A stretch of 64,000 bases of DNA. Source: Pyrinomonadaceae bacterium (lineage in GTDB: Bacteria > Acidobacteriota > Blastocatellia > Pyrinomonadales > Pyrinomonadaceae). Positions within the stretch are counted from its first letter, which is position 1; every line of letters begins with the position of its first letter. The stretch is taken from NCBI GenBank assembly GCA_021463165.1, contig JAJTWY010000003.1:186001-250000 (forward strand), in the 5' to 3' direction. The notes below the pieces were generated by a model, which worked only from the letters and a program-made list of their open reading frames with translations, was not told the DNA's origin and made no database searches. Made by a program: the position numbers and the translations under genes. Below, piece by piece: positions 1 through 8,137 of the stretch.

Positions 1-60
1 CAGAAGACTTAGAGGCCTTGCCGAGATGTTCGGAAGGGCCGATCGAGGAGTAGAAAATAT

Positions 61-612
61 ATGAGCATGATCCGTTTGACGCCCGCCCTTTGGCTTTCGA
101 TCTTGTTAGTGCTTCCCGCATATTCGCAAGTGAAGGCCCCAAAAACGGTGCGAGACTTCTTCATGGCTCTTCCGGATAAATACTTCAGCCTGGATTGCTG
201 CATGTCAATGCCGCATTCACGACAAAAACCTGAGTACTTAAAGCGTTATCTGAATGTTGAGGATACGCCGAATGGCTACCTTAGCGGGTACGGTGACGCG
301 GCCCAGGAAGGATTTGTAATGGCCCTCTTCAAACTGCCGACCGGTAAGTATTTGATCGGATTTTACACATACGGCGAGGGAGGAGTGGAAGATACGCCGT
401 GGACTGTTTTTCTAAACTATGATCGCGGCCGATGGACCGACGTCTCAAAAACAACTATTCCCGGCTACAACAAGGAAAAGTACATTTATGAGCTTCCGCG
501 AAAGGGAACGACGGTTGAAGTATTTGAAAAGGACGAGAACGGCCAGGACTGGTACAAGGGGAAAAAGTTGTACGACCTTGTTTGGAAGAATGGAAGATTC
601 ATCAAGCAGTGA
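61..612 (+). CDS. Small secreted protein of unknown function
   Basis: A 183-residue protein with a clear N-terminal signal peptide (hydrophobic residues about 8-20, likely cleavage after the Ala-Tyr-Ser-Gln stretch), so it is probably exported. I do not recognise a family. The mature part is rich in Gly, Tyr and charged residues and has two adjacent cysteines near residue 45. The start is supported by an AGGAG about ten bases upstream; a second ATG two codons later is possible. It lies upstream of the succinate dehydrogenase genes but nothing in it suggests a role in that complex. Confidence 0.7.
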   Translation: MSMIRLTPALWLSILLVLPAYSQVKAPKTVRDFFMALPDKYFSLDCCMSMPHSRQKPEYLKRYLNVEDTPNGYLSGYGDAAQEGFVMALFKLPTGKYLIGFYTYGEGGVEDTPWTVFLNYDRGRWTDVSKTTIPGYNKEKYIYELPRKGTTVEVFEKDENGQDWYKGKKLYDLVWKNGRFIKQ

Positions 613-703
613 TGCAGCTTCGATCGGGCTTTGATCCAGCATTTCCTTGACTTGCAAGTCGTTTTAGCGTAAAACTTTAGCAGTTTCCAGACACGATAAT
701 ATT

Positions 704-722
704 TGGGGTCGGCCCCATTTTT
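704..722 (+). repeat. REP-like hairpin followed by T-run
   Basis: TGGGG and CCCCA flank a TCGG tetraloop, followed by TTTTT. The form resembles short GGGGTC..GACCCC palindromes scattered as REP-type elements in many bacterial genomes, and could also act as a weak terminator after the first gene. Only one copy is visible here, so repeat status is inferred from resemblance. Confidence 0.4.
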
Positions 723-736
723 GACTTAGTCGTCTT

Positions 737-1570
737 ATGGCATCTAACCTGGTTTCGATTCAGCGCCGCGGGTTTGGACAGACGATGCGACGCGATGGCT
801 GGTGGATCGCTCCGCTGCTGACCTTCCTTGGCCTTGGCGCGTTTATCGTCTATTCGACTTGGGCCGCGTTCCAGGGGGAACATTATTTTGTCCAAGGCAC
901 GGGATACCTCTCGCCGATGTATTCGCCGGTGCTTTTCGATTCGTGGAAGATCGCTCCGGCTGTTTCCGGGCATTCGTGGTTCGGTCCGTGGCCGGCTTGG
1001 CTGCCGCAGTCGATGATCCTGCCGCTGACTCCGGCATTTCTGATACTTTGGGCTCCCGGCGGATTTCGCTTTACGTGCTATTACTATCGGGGTGCCTATT
1101 ATAAGTCCTTCTGGGCTGATCCGCCTGCGTGCGCCGTTGGCGAGCCGCGGCATGATTACCGAGGCGAGAAAAAGCTGCCGCTCATATTGCAGAACATCCA
1201 CCGGTATTTTCTGTATCTGGCACTTGTCTTTATATGCATCCTTGCCTACGACGCCTGGAGCGCGATGTGGTTCACGGACGCGCGTTCCGGCACTCGTTTC
1301 GGCATTGGCGTCGGTACCCTCGTTCTTTCGATGAACGTCGTCCTGCTCGGCAGCTATACATTCGGCTGCCATTCACTGCGTCACTTGGTGGGAGGCCGCT
1401 GCGACACAATATCGACACGCCCGGTCCAACACAAACTCTGGAAATGGGTAAGCAAACTGAACAAGCGCCATATGCTGTTCGCCTGGCTGTCACTGTTCTG
1501 GGTCGGGTTCAGCGATTTTTACGTGCGAATGGTGTCCATGGGGATCTGGGCCGACTATCGATTTTTCTAG
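737..1570 (+). CDS. Succinate dehydrogenase membrane anchor, Sdh1-type (single fused anchor)
   Basis: A 277-residue integral membrane protein with about five hydrophobic segments. Its length, the CYYYR, PPACAV and GCHSLRH motifs, and the following SdhA and SdhB genes match the single-subunit anchor of the mycobacterial Sdh1 complex (Rv0249c family) rather than the paired SdhC/SdhD anchors. It should dock the catalytic subunits to the membrane and pass electrons to quinone. Conserved-looking Cys and His residues (C114, C132, H139, H155, C211, H212, H216, C222) are candidate cofactor ligands. No convincing Shine-Dalgarno precedes the ATG. Family assignment is from recalled motif similarity; the ligand role is inference. 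Confidence 0.78.
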   Translation: MASNLVSIQRRGFGQTMRRDGWWIAPLLTFLGLGAFIVYSTWAAFQGEHYFVQGTGYLSPMYSPVLFDSWKIAPAVSGHSWFGPWPAWLPQSMILPLTPAFLILWAPGGFRFTCYYYRGAYYKSFWADPPACAVGEPRHDYRGEKKLPLILQNIHRYFLYLALVFICILAYDAWSAMWFTDARSGTRFGIGVGTLVLSMNVVLLGSYTFGCHSLRHLVGGRCDTISTRPVQHKLWKWVSKLNKRHMLFAWLSLFWVGFSDFYVRMVSMGIWADYRFF

Positions 1571-1592
1571 CTGCTGAGAGATTTGTCCGTAG

Positions 1593-2165
1593 ATGAAGTT
1601 TGTTGCGACTTTCATATCATTCCTGAGTCTGGCGAGCTCAAGTCTAGTTGTTGCTCAGCGGACGATTGATGACCTGTTGCCATCTCACGCAGCGGCGCTT
1701 CAGAACTATCTATCAAAAAATGGTGATCGGTATTTTAGACAAGAACATATCTTGGAAGACACTTATCTCAATACGGTTCGTACGAAGTGGGGATTCGGAA
1801 AGAAATATAAACCTAACTACGTGGTCGCAGACCTTAATCGAGATGGATTAGTAGACTTTGCCATCTTGCTAATTCGGGAAGGGAAGGAAGAGTGGTCAGC
1901 CGACATAGAGCTTAACGAGCGTATTAGGAATGAACATAATCCCGATTACCCGTTAACTCTTTTAGTTTTTAACCGTATGAAAGGTGGAAGATTTAGGGTT
2001 GCCTTTTCGAAAGATTTGATGGGGCCAAATGCGGCCTTCATTAACGTATCGACGGAAAGGGGTAAAAAGAAGCTGTATTACGGAGTTTTCGAAACCGATT
2101 CGGATACTTTTTCGCTCGCCCCGGCTGGTAGGGGCTATATCATTGAATTTGAGAAACCGCGATAA
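1593..2165 (+). CDS. AT-rich orphan secreted protein inside the sdh locus
   Basis: A 190-residue protein with a signal peptide (residues 1-21, ending in Val-Val-Ala-Gln). The middle contains VVADLNRDGLVDFAILL, a pattern like the Asp-rich calcium-binding loops of FG-GAP/VCBS-type repeats (DxNxDGxxD), here present once. No further family recognised. It sits between the anchor gene and sdhA with short gaps (22 and 24 bases). Its codon use is visibly more AT-rich than the sdh genes, suggesting a later insertion. A role in succinate oxidation is not suggested by the sequence. Confidence 0.7.
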   Translation: MKFVATFISFLSLASSSLVVAQRTIDDLLPSHAAALQNYLSKNGDRYFRQEHILEDTYLNTVRTKWGFGKKYKPNYVVADLNRDGLVDFAILLIREGKEEWSADIELNERIRNEHNPDYPLTLLVFNRMKGGRFRVAFSKDLMGPNAAFINVSTERGKKKLYYGVFETDSDTFSLAPAGRGYIIEFEKPR

Positions 2166-2189
2166 CCATTGGGCTCTGTTACCTGTTAA

Positions 2190-4001
2190 ATGACTGATTA
2201 CCCAATCTTCGAACACGACGTTATCGTCATCGGTGCCGGTGGTGCCGGGCTTCGGGCCGCGATCGAGGCAAGCGCAAATGGCGTCTCCGTCGGGCTTATC
2301 TGCAAGTCGCTGCTTGGCAAGGCTCATACCGTAATGGCCGAGGGCGGGATGGCGGCCGCGATGGGGAATGTGGACGACCGCGACAACTGGAAGGTGCATT
2401 TCTCCGATACGATGCGCGGGGGCCAATATGTGAACAACTGGCGGATGGCCGAACTGCATGCAAAAGAGGCTCCTGACCGTGTTCGCGAACTCGAAGCCTG
2501 GGGCGCGGTCTTTGACCGAACGAAAGACGGAAAGATATTACAGCGGAATTTCGGCGGACATCGCTATCCGCGTCTTGCCCACGTCGGCGATCGGACCGGC
2601 CTGGAACTGATAAGAACACTTCAGGATCACGGCGTCCATCAGGGCATTGAGGTTTACATGGAGGTCACCGTCGTTTCTTTGTTAAAGGATGGCGGCCGCG
2701 TCATCGGATGTCTTGCCTATGAACGTGAGCACGGGCGGTTTCGTGTTTTCAAGTGTAAGGCGTTGGTCCTCGCCACCGGCGGCATCGGCCGAGCCTATAA
2801 GATAACGAGCAACAGTTGGGAAGGTACAGGGGATGGGCATGCTCTCGCCTATGATGCCGGGGCCGAGCTCATCGATATGGAATTCATCCAGTTCCACCCA
2901 ACTGGAATGGTCTGGCCGCCATCTGTTCGTGGGATCCTGGTGACGGAGGGCGTTCGTGGCGAGGGTGGCATTCTGAAGAATAACGAGGGCCGCCGGTTCA
3001 TGTTCGACGACATTCCGGACAATTACAAGAATCAGACTGCGAGCGACCCCGAGGAAGGCTGGCGTTATGTGCAGGGCGACAAGAATGCCAATCGCCCGCC
3101 TGAATTGCTTACACGCGACCATGTCGCCCGCTGCATTAACCGCGAGGTCAAGGCCGGACGCGGTTCACCGCATGGCGGTGTATATCTCGACATCGCATGG
3201 ATAAAGGAAAAGCTGCCGAATTCTGTCGAACATATCAAGAAAAAGCTGCCGTCGATGTATCACCAGTTCATGCAGCTCGCCAATCTTGATATTACGACCA
3301 CGCCAATGGAGGTCGGGCCCACGACGCATTATGTTATGGGCGGAGTTCGTGTCGATGCCGACACTCAGGAGTCGAGCGTTCCAGGTTTATTCGCCGCGGG
3401 CGAGTGCGCGGCTGGAATTAACGGGGCGAATCGGCTGGGCGGCAATTCTCTTTCTGATCTCATAGTTTTCGGAAAACGAGCCGGGGAATACGCTGCAAAG
3501 TTTGCTCAGGAAAACCAAGCTGGGACAATAAATAAGGATGAAGTGGCCGCTAAGGCAAAGGCTGCTCTCCAACCATTTGAGCGCGAGGGCGGTGAAAATC
3601 CGTATGCGATCCAACACGACCTACAGGAACTGATGCAGGCAAACGTTGGGATCGTCCGCACGCAGGACGAGATGGTCGAGGCGTTGAACGGCCTCGATCT
3701 GCTCCGAAATCGTTCGGCCAAGACCTTTGTTCCTGGGAACATTGATTTTAACCCGGGCTGGCACACCGCTCTCGATCTTCACAACTTGCTGATCGTGGCC
3801 GAGGCGATCACGCTATCGGCGATCGAGCGTCAGGAAAGTCGCGGTGGCCATTTTCGCGACGATTTTCCTGAAAAAGATCCTGCGTTTGCAAAATTTAACT
3901 TCGCAGTCAAGAAGACAGAGGACGGAGCGATGTCGGTCTCTCGAATTCCGATACCGGAAATGCCTGATGAACTGAAACAGGTGATCGAGGAGATGGGTTG
4001 A
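2190..4001 (+). CDS. sdhA: Succinate dehydrogenase flavoprotein subunit
   Basis: Oxidises succinate to fumarate and passes electrons via FAD to SdhB. The 603-residue protein has the N-terminal dinucleotide fold (VIGAGGAG, residues 13-20), the AHTVMAEGG segment in which H46 is the expected covalent FAD attachment site, the substrate-side HPTGM and TEGVRGEGG motifs, THYVMGG, and NRLGGNSL near the C-terminal FAD region. Length fits the family. It is followed by sdhB after an 87-base gap that I cannot otherwise explain. Together with the single fused anchor upstream it forms an Sdh1-like complex; fumarate reductase activity in reverse cannot be excluded from sequence. Confidence 0.95.
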   Translation: MTDYPIFEHDVIVIGAGGAGLRAAIEASANGVSVGLICKSLLGKAHTVMAEGGMAAAMGNVDDRDNWKVHFSDTMRGGQYVNNWRMAELHAKEAPDRVRELEAWGAVFDRTKDGKILQRNFGGHRYPRLAHVGDRTGLELIRTLQDHGVHQGIEVYMEVTVVSLLKDGGRVIGCLAYEREHGRFRVFKCKALVLATGGIGRAYKITSNSWEGTGDGHALAYDAGAELIDMEFIQFHPTGMVWPPSVRGILVTEGVRGEGGILKNNEGRRFMFDDIPDNYKNQTASDPEEGWRYVQGDKNANRPPELLTRDHVARCINREVKAGRGSPHGGVYLDIAWIKEKLPNSVEHIKKKLPSMYHQFMQLANLDITTTPMEVGPTTHYVMGGVRVDADTQESSVPGLFAAGECAAGINGANRLGGNSLSDLIVFGKRAGEYAAKFAQENQAGTINKDEVAAKAKAALQPFEREGGENPYAIQHDLQELMQANVGIVRTQDEMVEALNGLDLLRNRSAKTFVPGNIDFNPGWHTALDLHNLLIVAEAITLSAIERQESRGGHFRDDFPEKDPAFAKFNFAVKKTEDGAMSVSRIPIPEMPDELKQVIEEMG

Positions 4002-4088
4002 TAGAAGGGCATTTTTATGCAGACTTTGGATCGAGTTCACACCTGGAATTGTGGGTCTTTCTTCTAATTTCGCGGATCTATCTTTGTT

Positions 4089-4838
4089 ATGGCTAGGGCT
4101 ACATTCAGCATAAGACGCGGCGGGCGGGAGACGGCGGAGCTGGTTGATTATCAAACCGACGTGACCGAAGGGATGGTCGTGCTCGACGCCGTGCATCAGA
4201 TTCAGGCCGAATCGGCACCAGACCTGGCGTGTCGATGGAACTGCAAGGCCGGCAAATGCGGCTCGTGCTCGGCGGAGATCAACGGCATGCCGAGGCTGAT
4301 GTGTATGACGAGGCTTGATACGATCGATCTTACGCAGAAAGTTACGATCGAGCCGATGCGGGCTTTCCCGCCGGTCAAGGACTTGATCACGGATGTCAGC
4401 TGGAACTACGAGGTCAAGAAACGCATAAAGAAATTCAAGCCCCGCAAACCCGACGCCGAGGACGGAACCTGGCGGATACAGCAGGAAGACGTCGATCGCG
4501 TGCAGGAATTTCGCAAGTGTATCGAATGCTACCTTTGCCAGGACGTTTGCCATGTTTTGCGCGATCACGCAAAGCACCAGGAATTCATCGGACCGCGGTT
4601 CCTCGTCTATTCGGCCGCACTCGAGATGCACCCGCTCGATACCGAGGATCGCACCGGAGACCTTAAAGACTTGTTTGGCATCGGTTATTGCAACATCACA
4701 AAATGCTGTACAAAGGTCTGCCCGGAACACATCACGATCACCGACAACGCGATCATTCCGCTAAAAGAGCGTGTTGTGGATGAGCATTACGACCCGATCG
4801 GGAAGCTAGTTAAGTTGTTCAGGAAGGAAAAGGGCTGA
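4089..4838 (+). CDS. sdhB: Succinate dehydrogenase iron-sulfur subunit
   Basis: A 249-residue protein that carries electrons from SdhA to the membrane anchor through three FeS clusters. The plant-type [2Fe-2S] motif is CRWNCKAGKCGSC with a distal Cys in RLMC; the second domain has CIECYLCQDVC and CNITKCCTKVC, enough ligands for [4Fe-4S] and [3Fe-4S] clusters. The N-terminal ferredoxin domain covers about residues 1-110, the alpha-helical ferredoxin domain the rest. The length matches the Sdh1-type SdhB of actinobacteria. No obvious ribosome binding site precedes the ATG. Confidence 0.94.
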   Translation: MARATFSIRRGGRETAELVDYQTDVTEGMVVLDAVHQIQAESAPDLACRWNCKAGKCGSCSAEINGMPRLMCMTRLDTIDLTQKVTIEPMRAFPPVKDLITDVSWNYEVKKRIKKFKPRKPDAEDGTWRIQQEDVDRVQEFRKCIECYLCQDVCHVLRDHAKHQEFIGPRFLVYSAALEMHPLDTEDRTGDLKDLFGIGYCNITKCCTKVCPEHITITDNAIIPLKERVVDEHYDPIGKLVKLFRKEKG

Positions 4839-4919
4839 CCGCTAAAACGGGCAAGATCGCACAAAGAGGCGATAATTGTTTCTTGTTCCTTTTTCGAGCA
4901 GCTTCGGGGTTGGTGTCTT

Positions 4920-5210
4920 ATGGGATATTCGCTGCAAGACTGGGTGGCCAAACGCGAAAAGGGCCTCGTGCGATTTTTACTCATCGACGGCGTGCTCTTT
5001 ACGGGCGGGCCTTTCGCCGTGATCTTGCAATTGGTCGGATACTTTTTGTTCGCGGAAGAAGGTCAGACATTCGGGCAGTATTTCACCTCGACGAGAACTT
5101 GGGTGACATTCTTTTTTCATGGTACGCTGTTTGGTGGAATAATGGGTTTTGTTAAATGGCGAAGGTATGAAAAGGCATACCTGGCCGCGGTTGGTCAGAA
5201 TGCTGAGTAG
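4920..5210 (+). CDS. Small two-helix membrane protein, possible Sdh accessory
   Basis: A 96-residue protein with two hydrophobic segments (about residues 18-45 and 60-77), cytoplasmic-looking basic ends and no signal cleavage site. I recognise no family. It follows sdhB by 81 bases on the same strand, so it could be co-transcribed and could be a small subunit or assembly factor of the complex. That is inference from position only. Confidence 0.6.
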   Translation: MGYSLQDWVAKREKGLVRFLLIDGVLFTGGPFAVILQLVGYFLFAEEGQTFGQYFTSTRTWVTFFFHGTLFGGIMGFVKWRRYEKAYLAAVGQNAE

Positions 5211-5231
5211 TTCTCCCGAATTGCTGAGATT

Positions 5232-5711
5232 ATGTTCGATCTAAAGCCATTACATCGCGATGCGATCCCTGCCGCCCTCGAAAAAGCGAATCGCTATCGG
5301 CTGCTCAACGAGCCGGGATCTGCAGAGAGCATCTATCTCGATATTCTCGAAGTTGATCCGGAAAACCAGGAAGCATTGAAGAACATCGTCCTTGCGATGA
5401 GTGATCGATTTGGTAAGGATTACGCGATAGGTGACGCACGCATTACCGAGTACATCACGCGGATAAAGGGCGACTACGAGCGCACCTACTACACGGGCAT
5501 TATGTACGAACGGCGGGGAAAGGCGGCTCTCGCGAAAAATGGCATCGGCGCGTATGAATTGTTTCGCCAGGCAATGGACTGCTTCGAGACGGCTGAGGCG
5601 ATGCGTCCCGCCGGAAACGATGATGCTATTCTTCGCTGGAACGGCTGCGCACGAGTTATTAACCGAAACAATCTGCGGCCGCGCAATATGCCGAATGATT
5701 TTATCGAGTAG
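5232..5711 (+). CDS. TPR-like helical protein of unknown function
   Basis: A 159-residue soluble protein with no signal peptide. Residues about 10-60 form a tetratricopeptide-like helix pair (pattern around ALEKANRYRLLNEPGSAESIYLDIL and the following DPENQEALKN), and a second pair lies near residues 80-130. TPR folds bind protein partners; the partner is unknown. The gene starts 21 bases after the small membrane protein and may belong to the same transcript. Confidence 0.65.
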   Translation: MFDLKPLHRDAIPAALEKANRYRLLNEPGSAESIYLDILEVDPENQEALKNIVLAMSDRFGKDYAIGDARITEYITRIKGDYERTYYTGIMYERRGKAALAKNGIGAYELFRQAMDCFETAEAMRPAGNDDAILRWNGCARVINRNNLRPRNMPNDFIE

Positions 5712-5813
5712 GAGTTGTTGTGCACGCGAAGCTGTGCGATATTTTAACTACTATAGAAGGACCTTTTATAGCGAAATAGTTCTATTGTTCAATTTCTTGA
5801 GGAGACAATTATC

Positions 5814-6143
5814 ATGGCAGGTAAATTTGAGCTTAAGACCGCGAAGAATGGCAAATATCACTTTAATCTGAAGGCCGGTAACGGGCAGATTATCCTTTCG
5901 AGCGAAATGTACGAGTCGAAGGCTGCGGCTGAGAATGGCATTGCCTCTGTCCGGAAAAACTCGGCGGATGACGGCAGGTACGAACGGAAGGAATCGTCGA
6001 ACGGCAAGCCCTACTTCAATCTCAAAGCCTCGAATGGCCAGGTCATTGGTAAGAGCGAAATGTACGAGACGAAAGCGTCGATGGAGAACGGTATCGACTC
6101 CGTCAAGAAAAACGGCCCCGACGCGCCGACAGTCGAAGTTTAG
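5814..6143 (+). CDS. YegP/UPF0339 (DUF1508) family protein
   Basis: A 109-residue protein made of two tandem copies of the DUF1508 unit (about residues 1-52 and 55-106), each with the pattern FELK..NGKYHFNLKAGNGQ..SEMYESKAAAENGI. The duplicated architecture and length are typical of the YegP family, small soluble proteins of unknown function. A strong GAGGAGA lies about eight bases before the ATG, much better than most ribosome sites in this window, suggesting high expression. Confidence 0.9.
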   Translation: MAGKFELKTAKNGKYHFNLKAGNGQIILSSEMYESKAAAENGIASVRKNSADDGRYERKESSNGKPYFNLKASNGQVIGKSEMYETKASMENGIDSVKKNGPDAPTVEV

Positions 6144-6161
6144 TTAAGTTGTACTTTTAAG

Positions 6162-6232
6162 GCCACGAAGGTACACGGGACGACACAAGAAGGTAGATTT
6201 TTGTTTGGTGTCGTTTCTGGTACCTTCGTGGC
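6162..6232. repeat. Long intergenic inverted repeat (hairpin/MITE-like)
   Basis: Perfect 13-base arms GCCACGAAGGTAC (6162-6174) and GTACCTTCGTGGC (6220-6232) enclose a second pair CGACAC (6181-6186) and GTGTCG (6208-6213). The CACGAAG..CTTCGTG wording resembles intergenic palindromic repeats seen dispersed in acidobacterial and other genomes. It ends 15 bases before the next start codon and could affect that gene's translation or terminate the previous one; there is no T-run after it. Confidence 0.7.
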
Positions 6233-6247
6233 TATTCTATATATCGT

Positions 6248-7420
6248 ATGAGAACCATTCTCGGCATCGAGCGGCTGCTAGGTGAAAAAATTGACATCAT
6301 CCGTGGTCAGCGGATCGGCCTTGTTTGTAATCAGGCGTCTGTTTTGCCTGAAAGCTTTGCTCATTCCGCCGATGCCTTCCACGAGCATCCCGAGGTCAAC
6401 CTTACTTCTCTGTTCGGCCCGCAGCACGGCATCCGTGGCGACCTGCAGGACAATATGATCGAAACGCCGCACGCGGTCGACGAGCGAACGGGGCTGATGG
6501 TGTATTCGCTATACAGCGAAACTCGCGTTCCGACCGAGGAGATGGTGCGCGACATTGACACCTTTGTCATCGATCTTCAGGACGTCGGCTGCCGCATTTA
6601 TACTTTTGTCTATACGATGGCAAATTGTATGCGGGCCGCAAAAGAATTTGGCAAAAAGGTCGTGGTCTGCGACCGGCCGAACCCGATCAACGGCGTTCGT
6701 GTCGAGGGCAATATCACCGAACACGAATTCAAATCTTTTGTCGGCCAGTTCGAATTGCCGACGCGTCACGGCATGACGATCGGCGAACTCGCGGTGATGT
6801 TCAACGACCATTTCGGCATCGGCTGCGAACTCGAGGTCGTTGAGATGCTGAACTGGACACGCGGGATGTGGGGCGATGAAACAGGCCTCCAGTGGATATT
6901 GCCAAGTCCAAACATCCCAACTGTCGATAGCTGCGTAGTCTTCCCCGCGACTGTCCACGTCGAGGGAACCGAGCTAAGCGAGGGGCGCGGAACCACAAAG
7001 CCATTCGAACTTAACGGTGCTCCGTTCATCAACCCATATGAATGGGTCGAGGCCCTCAACGCTTACAAATTCGAAGGGGTAAAGTTTCGCCACGTCTTCT
7101 TCCGCCCGACGTTTCAAAAGTGGGCCGGCATCACCTGCGGCGGCGTGCAAATACACGTAACTGACCGCGAGGCGTTCACACCGGTGATCGTTGGCATCGC
7201 AATGATCAAAACCGCCTACGACCTATACACGGACAAATTCGAATGGAAACGAGACCCGTACGAATACGTGTTTGATCAAAATCCGTTCGATGTCGTTTGC
7301 GGAACGGACAAGATAAGGAAGGCGATCGAGAATACTGAGACCATCGATTCGATCCACTCGGGTTGGTCTTCCGGGCTTGACGCATTCAACGAGCTGCGCA
7401 AAAGGGTCTTGCTATATTAG
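6248..7420 (+). CDS. DUF1343 protein, NamZ-like exo-beta-N-acetylmuramidase
   Basis: A 390-residue member of DUF1343, the family of NamZ, which releases terminal N-acetylmuramic acid from peptidoglycan fragments. Family hallmarks visible are FGPQHGIRGD, DVGCRIYTF, CDRPNPING and EGRGTTKPFE. Unlike exported NamZ enzymes it has no signal peptide (it begins MRTILGIERL), so it is probably cytoplasmic and would act in recycling of imported muropeptides. No Shine-Dalgarno is seen; the inverted repeat ends just upstream. Other murein-turnover genes occur elsewhere in the window. Family call is firm, exact activity inferred. Confidence 0.88.
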   Translation: MRTILGIERLLGEKIDIIRGQRIGLVCNQASVLPESFAHSADAFHEHPEVNLTSLFGPQHGIRGDLQDNMIETPHAVDERTGLMVYSLYSETRVPTEEMVRDIDTFVIDLQDVGCRIYTFVYTMANCMRAAKEFGKKVVVCDRPNPINGVRVEGNITEHEFKSFVGQFELPTRHGMTIGELAVMFNDHFGIGCELEVVEMLNWTRGMWGDETGLQWILPSPNIPTVDSCVVFPATVHVEGTELSEGRGTTKPFELNGAPFINPYEWVEALNAYKFEGVKFRHVFFRPTFQKWAGITCGGVQIHVTDREAFTPVIVGIAMIKTAYDLYTDKFEWKRDPYEYVFDQNPFDVVCGTDKIRKAIENTETIDSIHSGWSSGLDAFNELRKRVLLY

Positions 7421-7457
7421 GGCAAAAGTCTTACTCTTACCGGTAGGAGTATTACCT

Positions 7458-7724
7458 ATGCGTGTAACATCTAAGGGACAAGTGACGATCCCGGTCGAGA
7501 TCAGAGAAAAGCTCGGTATTTTCCCCAACACCGAAGTAGAGTTCGGCGTACGCGGAAATAAGATCACGATCGAGAAGAGCAAACCTAAGAAAGGAAAACT
7601 TACGCGGGGCGAGCGGATCGTGGCGAGGGCGATTGGATCAGCGACGGCGAACTTGGATCTTACGACGGATCAGATAATGGCCTGGACCAGAGGATGGGAC
7701 GATATCGATGATCCTGATCGATAG
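7458..7724 (+). CDS. AbrB/MazE-type antitoxin
   Basis: An 88-residue protein that opens with the swapped-hairpin AbrB motif MRVTSKGQVTIPVEIREKLG, the DNA-binding fold of VapB/MazE-type antitoxins. The C-terminal half should wrap the toxin. I chose the ATG at the conserved MRVTSKGQVT rather than the longer reading frame because GGTAGGAG lies seven bases upstream. It overlaps the PIN toxin gene by 17 bases, the normal antitoxin-first arrangement, and probably autoregulates the pair. Confidence 0.87.
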   Translation: MRVTSKGQVTIPVEIREKLGIFPNTEVEFGVRGNKITIEKSKPKKGKLTRGERIVARAIGSATANLDLTTDQIMAWTRGWDDIDDPDR

Positions 7725-8109
7725 CAGCATCTTGCTGGACATTGCATCCAAAGACCCGGTTTGGTCCGAATGGTCACTCTTGTCGATCGCGGACCTTGCC
7801 AACAACTTCGCTCTCTGTATAAACCCAATAATCTACGCGGAATCGTCGGTTAAATTCAACACGCCTGAGGAGTTCGACAAGGCGTTTCCGGCCGAAGACT
7901 TTGTTCGTGAAAACTTGCCGTATTCGGCAGCATTTCTAGCGGCAAAAGCTCAGATCGCTTATCGACGCCGCGGCGGTTCGCGAACTGCAACCCTCCCAGA
8001 CTTTTTCATCGGCGCACACGCGGCCGTCTCCGGCTATCGGATCCTAACCCGCGATCCCCGTCGGTTTCGTCGCTACTTTCCCTCGGTCGAGTTGATCGCG
8101 CCGAAATAA
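7708..8109 (+). CDS. PIN-domain toxin (VapC-like ribonuclease)
   Basis: A 133-residue single PIN domain. The acidic metal-binding residues expected of the fold are visible: D5 in ILIDSS, a Glu in YAESS, the Asp in LPDFFIGAHA and the Asp in LTRDPRRFRRYFP. VapC-type PIN toxins cleave tRNA or rRNA. It is translationally coupled to the AbrB antitoxin through a 17-base overlap. Nothing indicates inactivation. Confidence 0.9.
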   Translation: MILIDSSILLDIASKDPVWSEWSLLSIADLANNFALCINPIIYAESSVKFNTPEEFDKAFPAEDFVRENLPYSAAFLAAKAQIAYRRRGGSRTATLPDFFIGAHAAVSGYRILTRDPRRFRRYFPSVELIAPK

Positions 8110-8137
8110 CATAATCGGCCCTCAACCCTTCTGCCTC

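Noticed and set aside
3813..4730. Long minus-strand open frame of 305 codons across sdhA/sdhB
   Set aside because: Antisense to strongly conserved sdhA and sdhB; its composition is that of a shadow frame and it contains no family signature.
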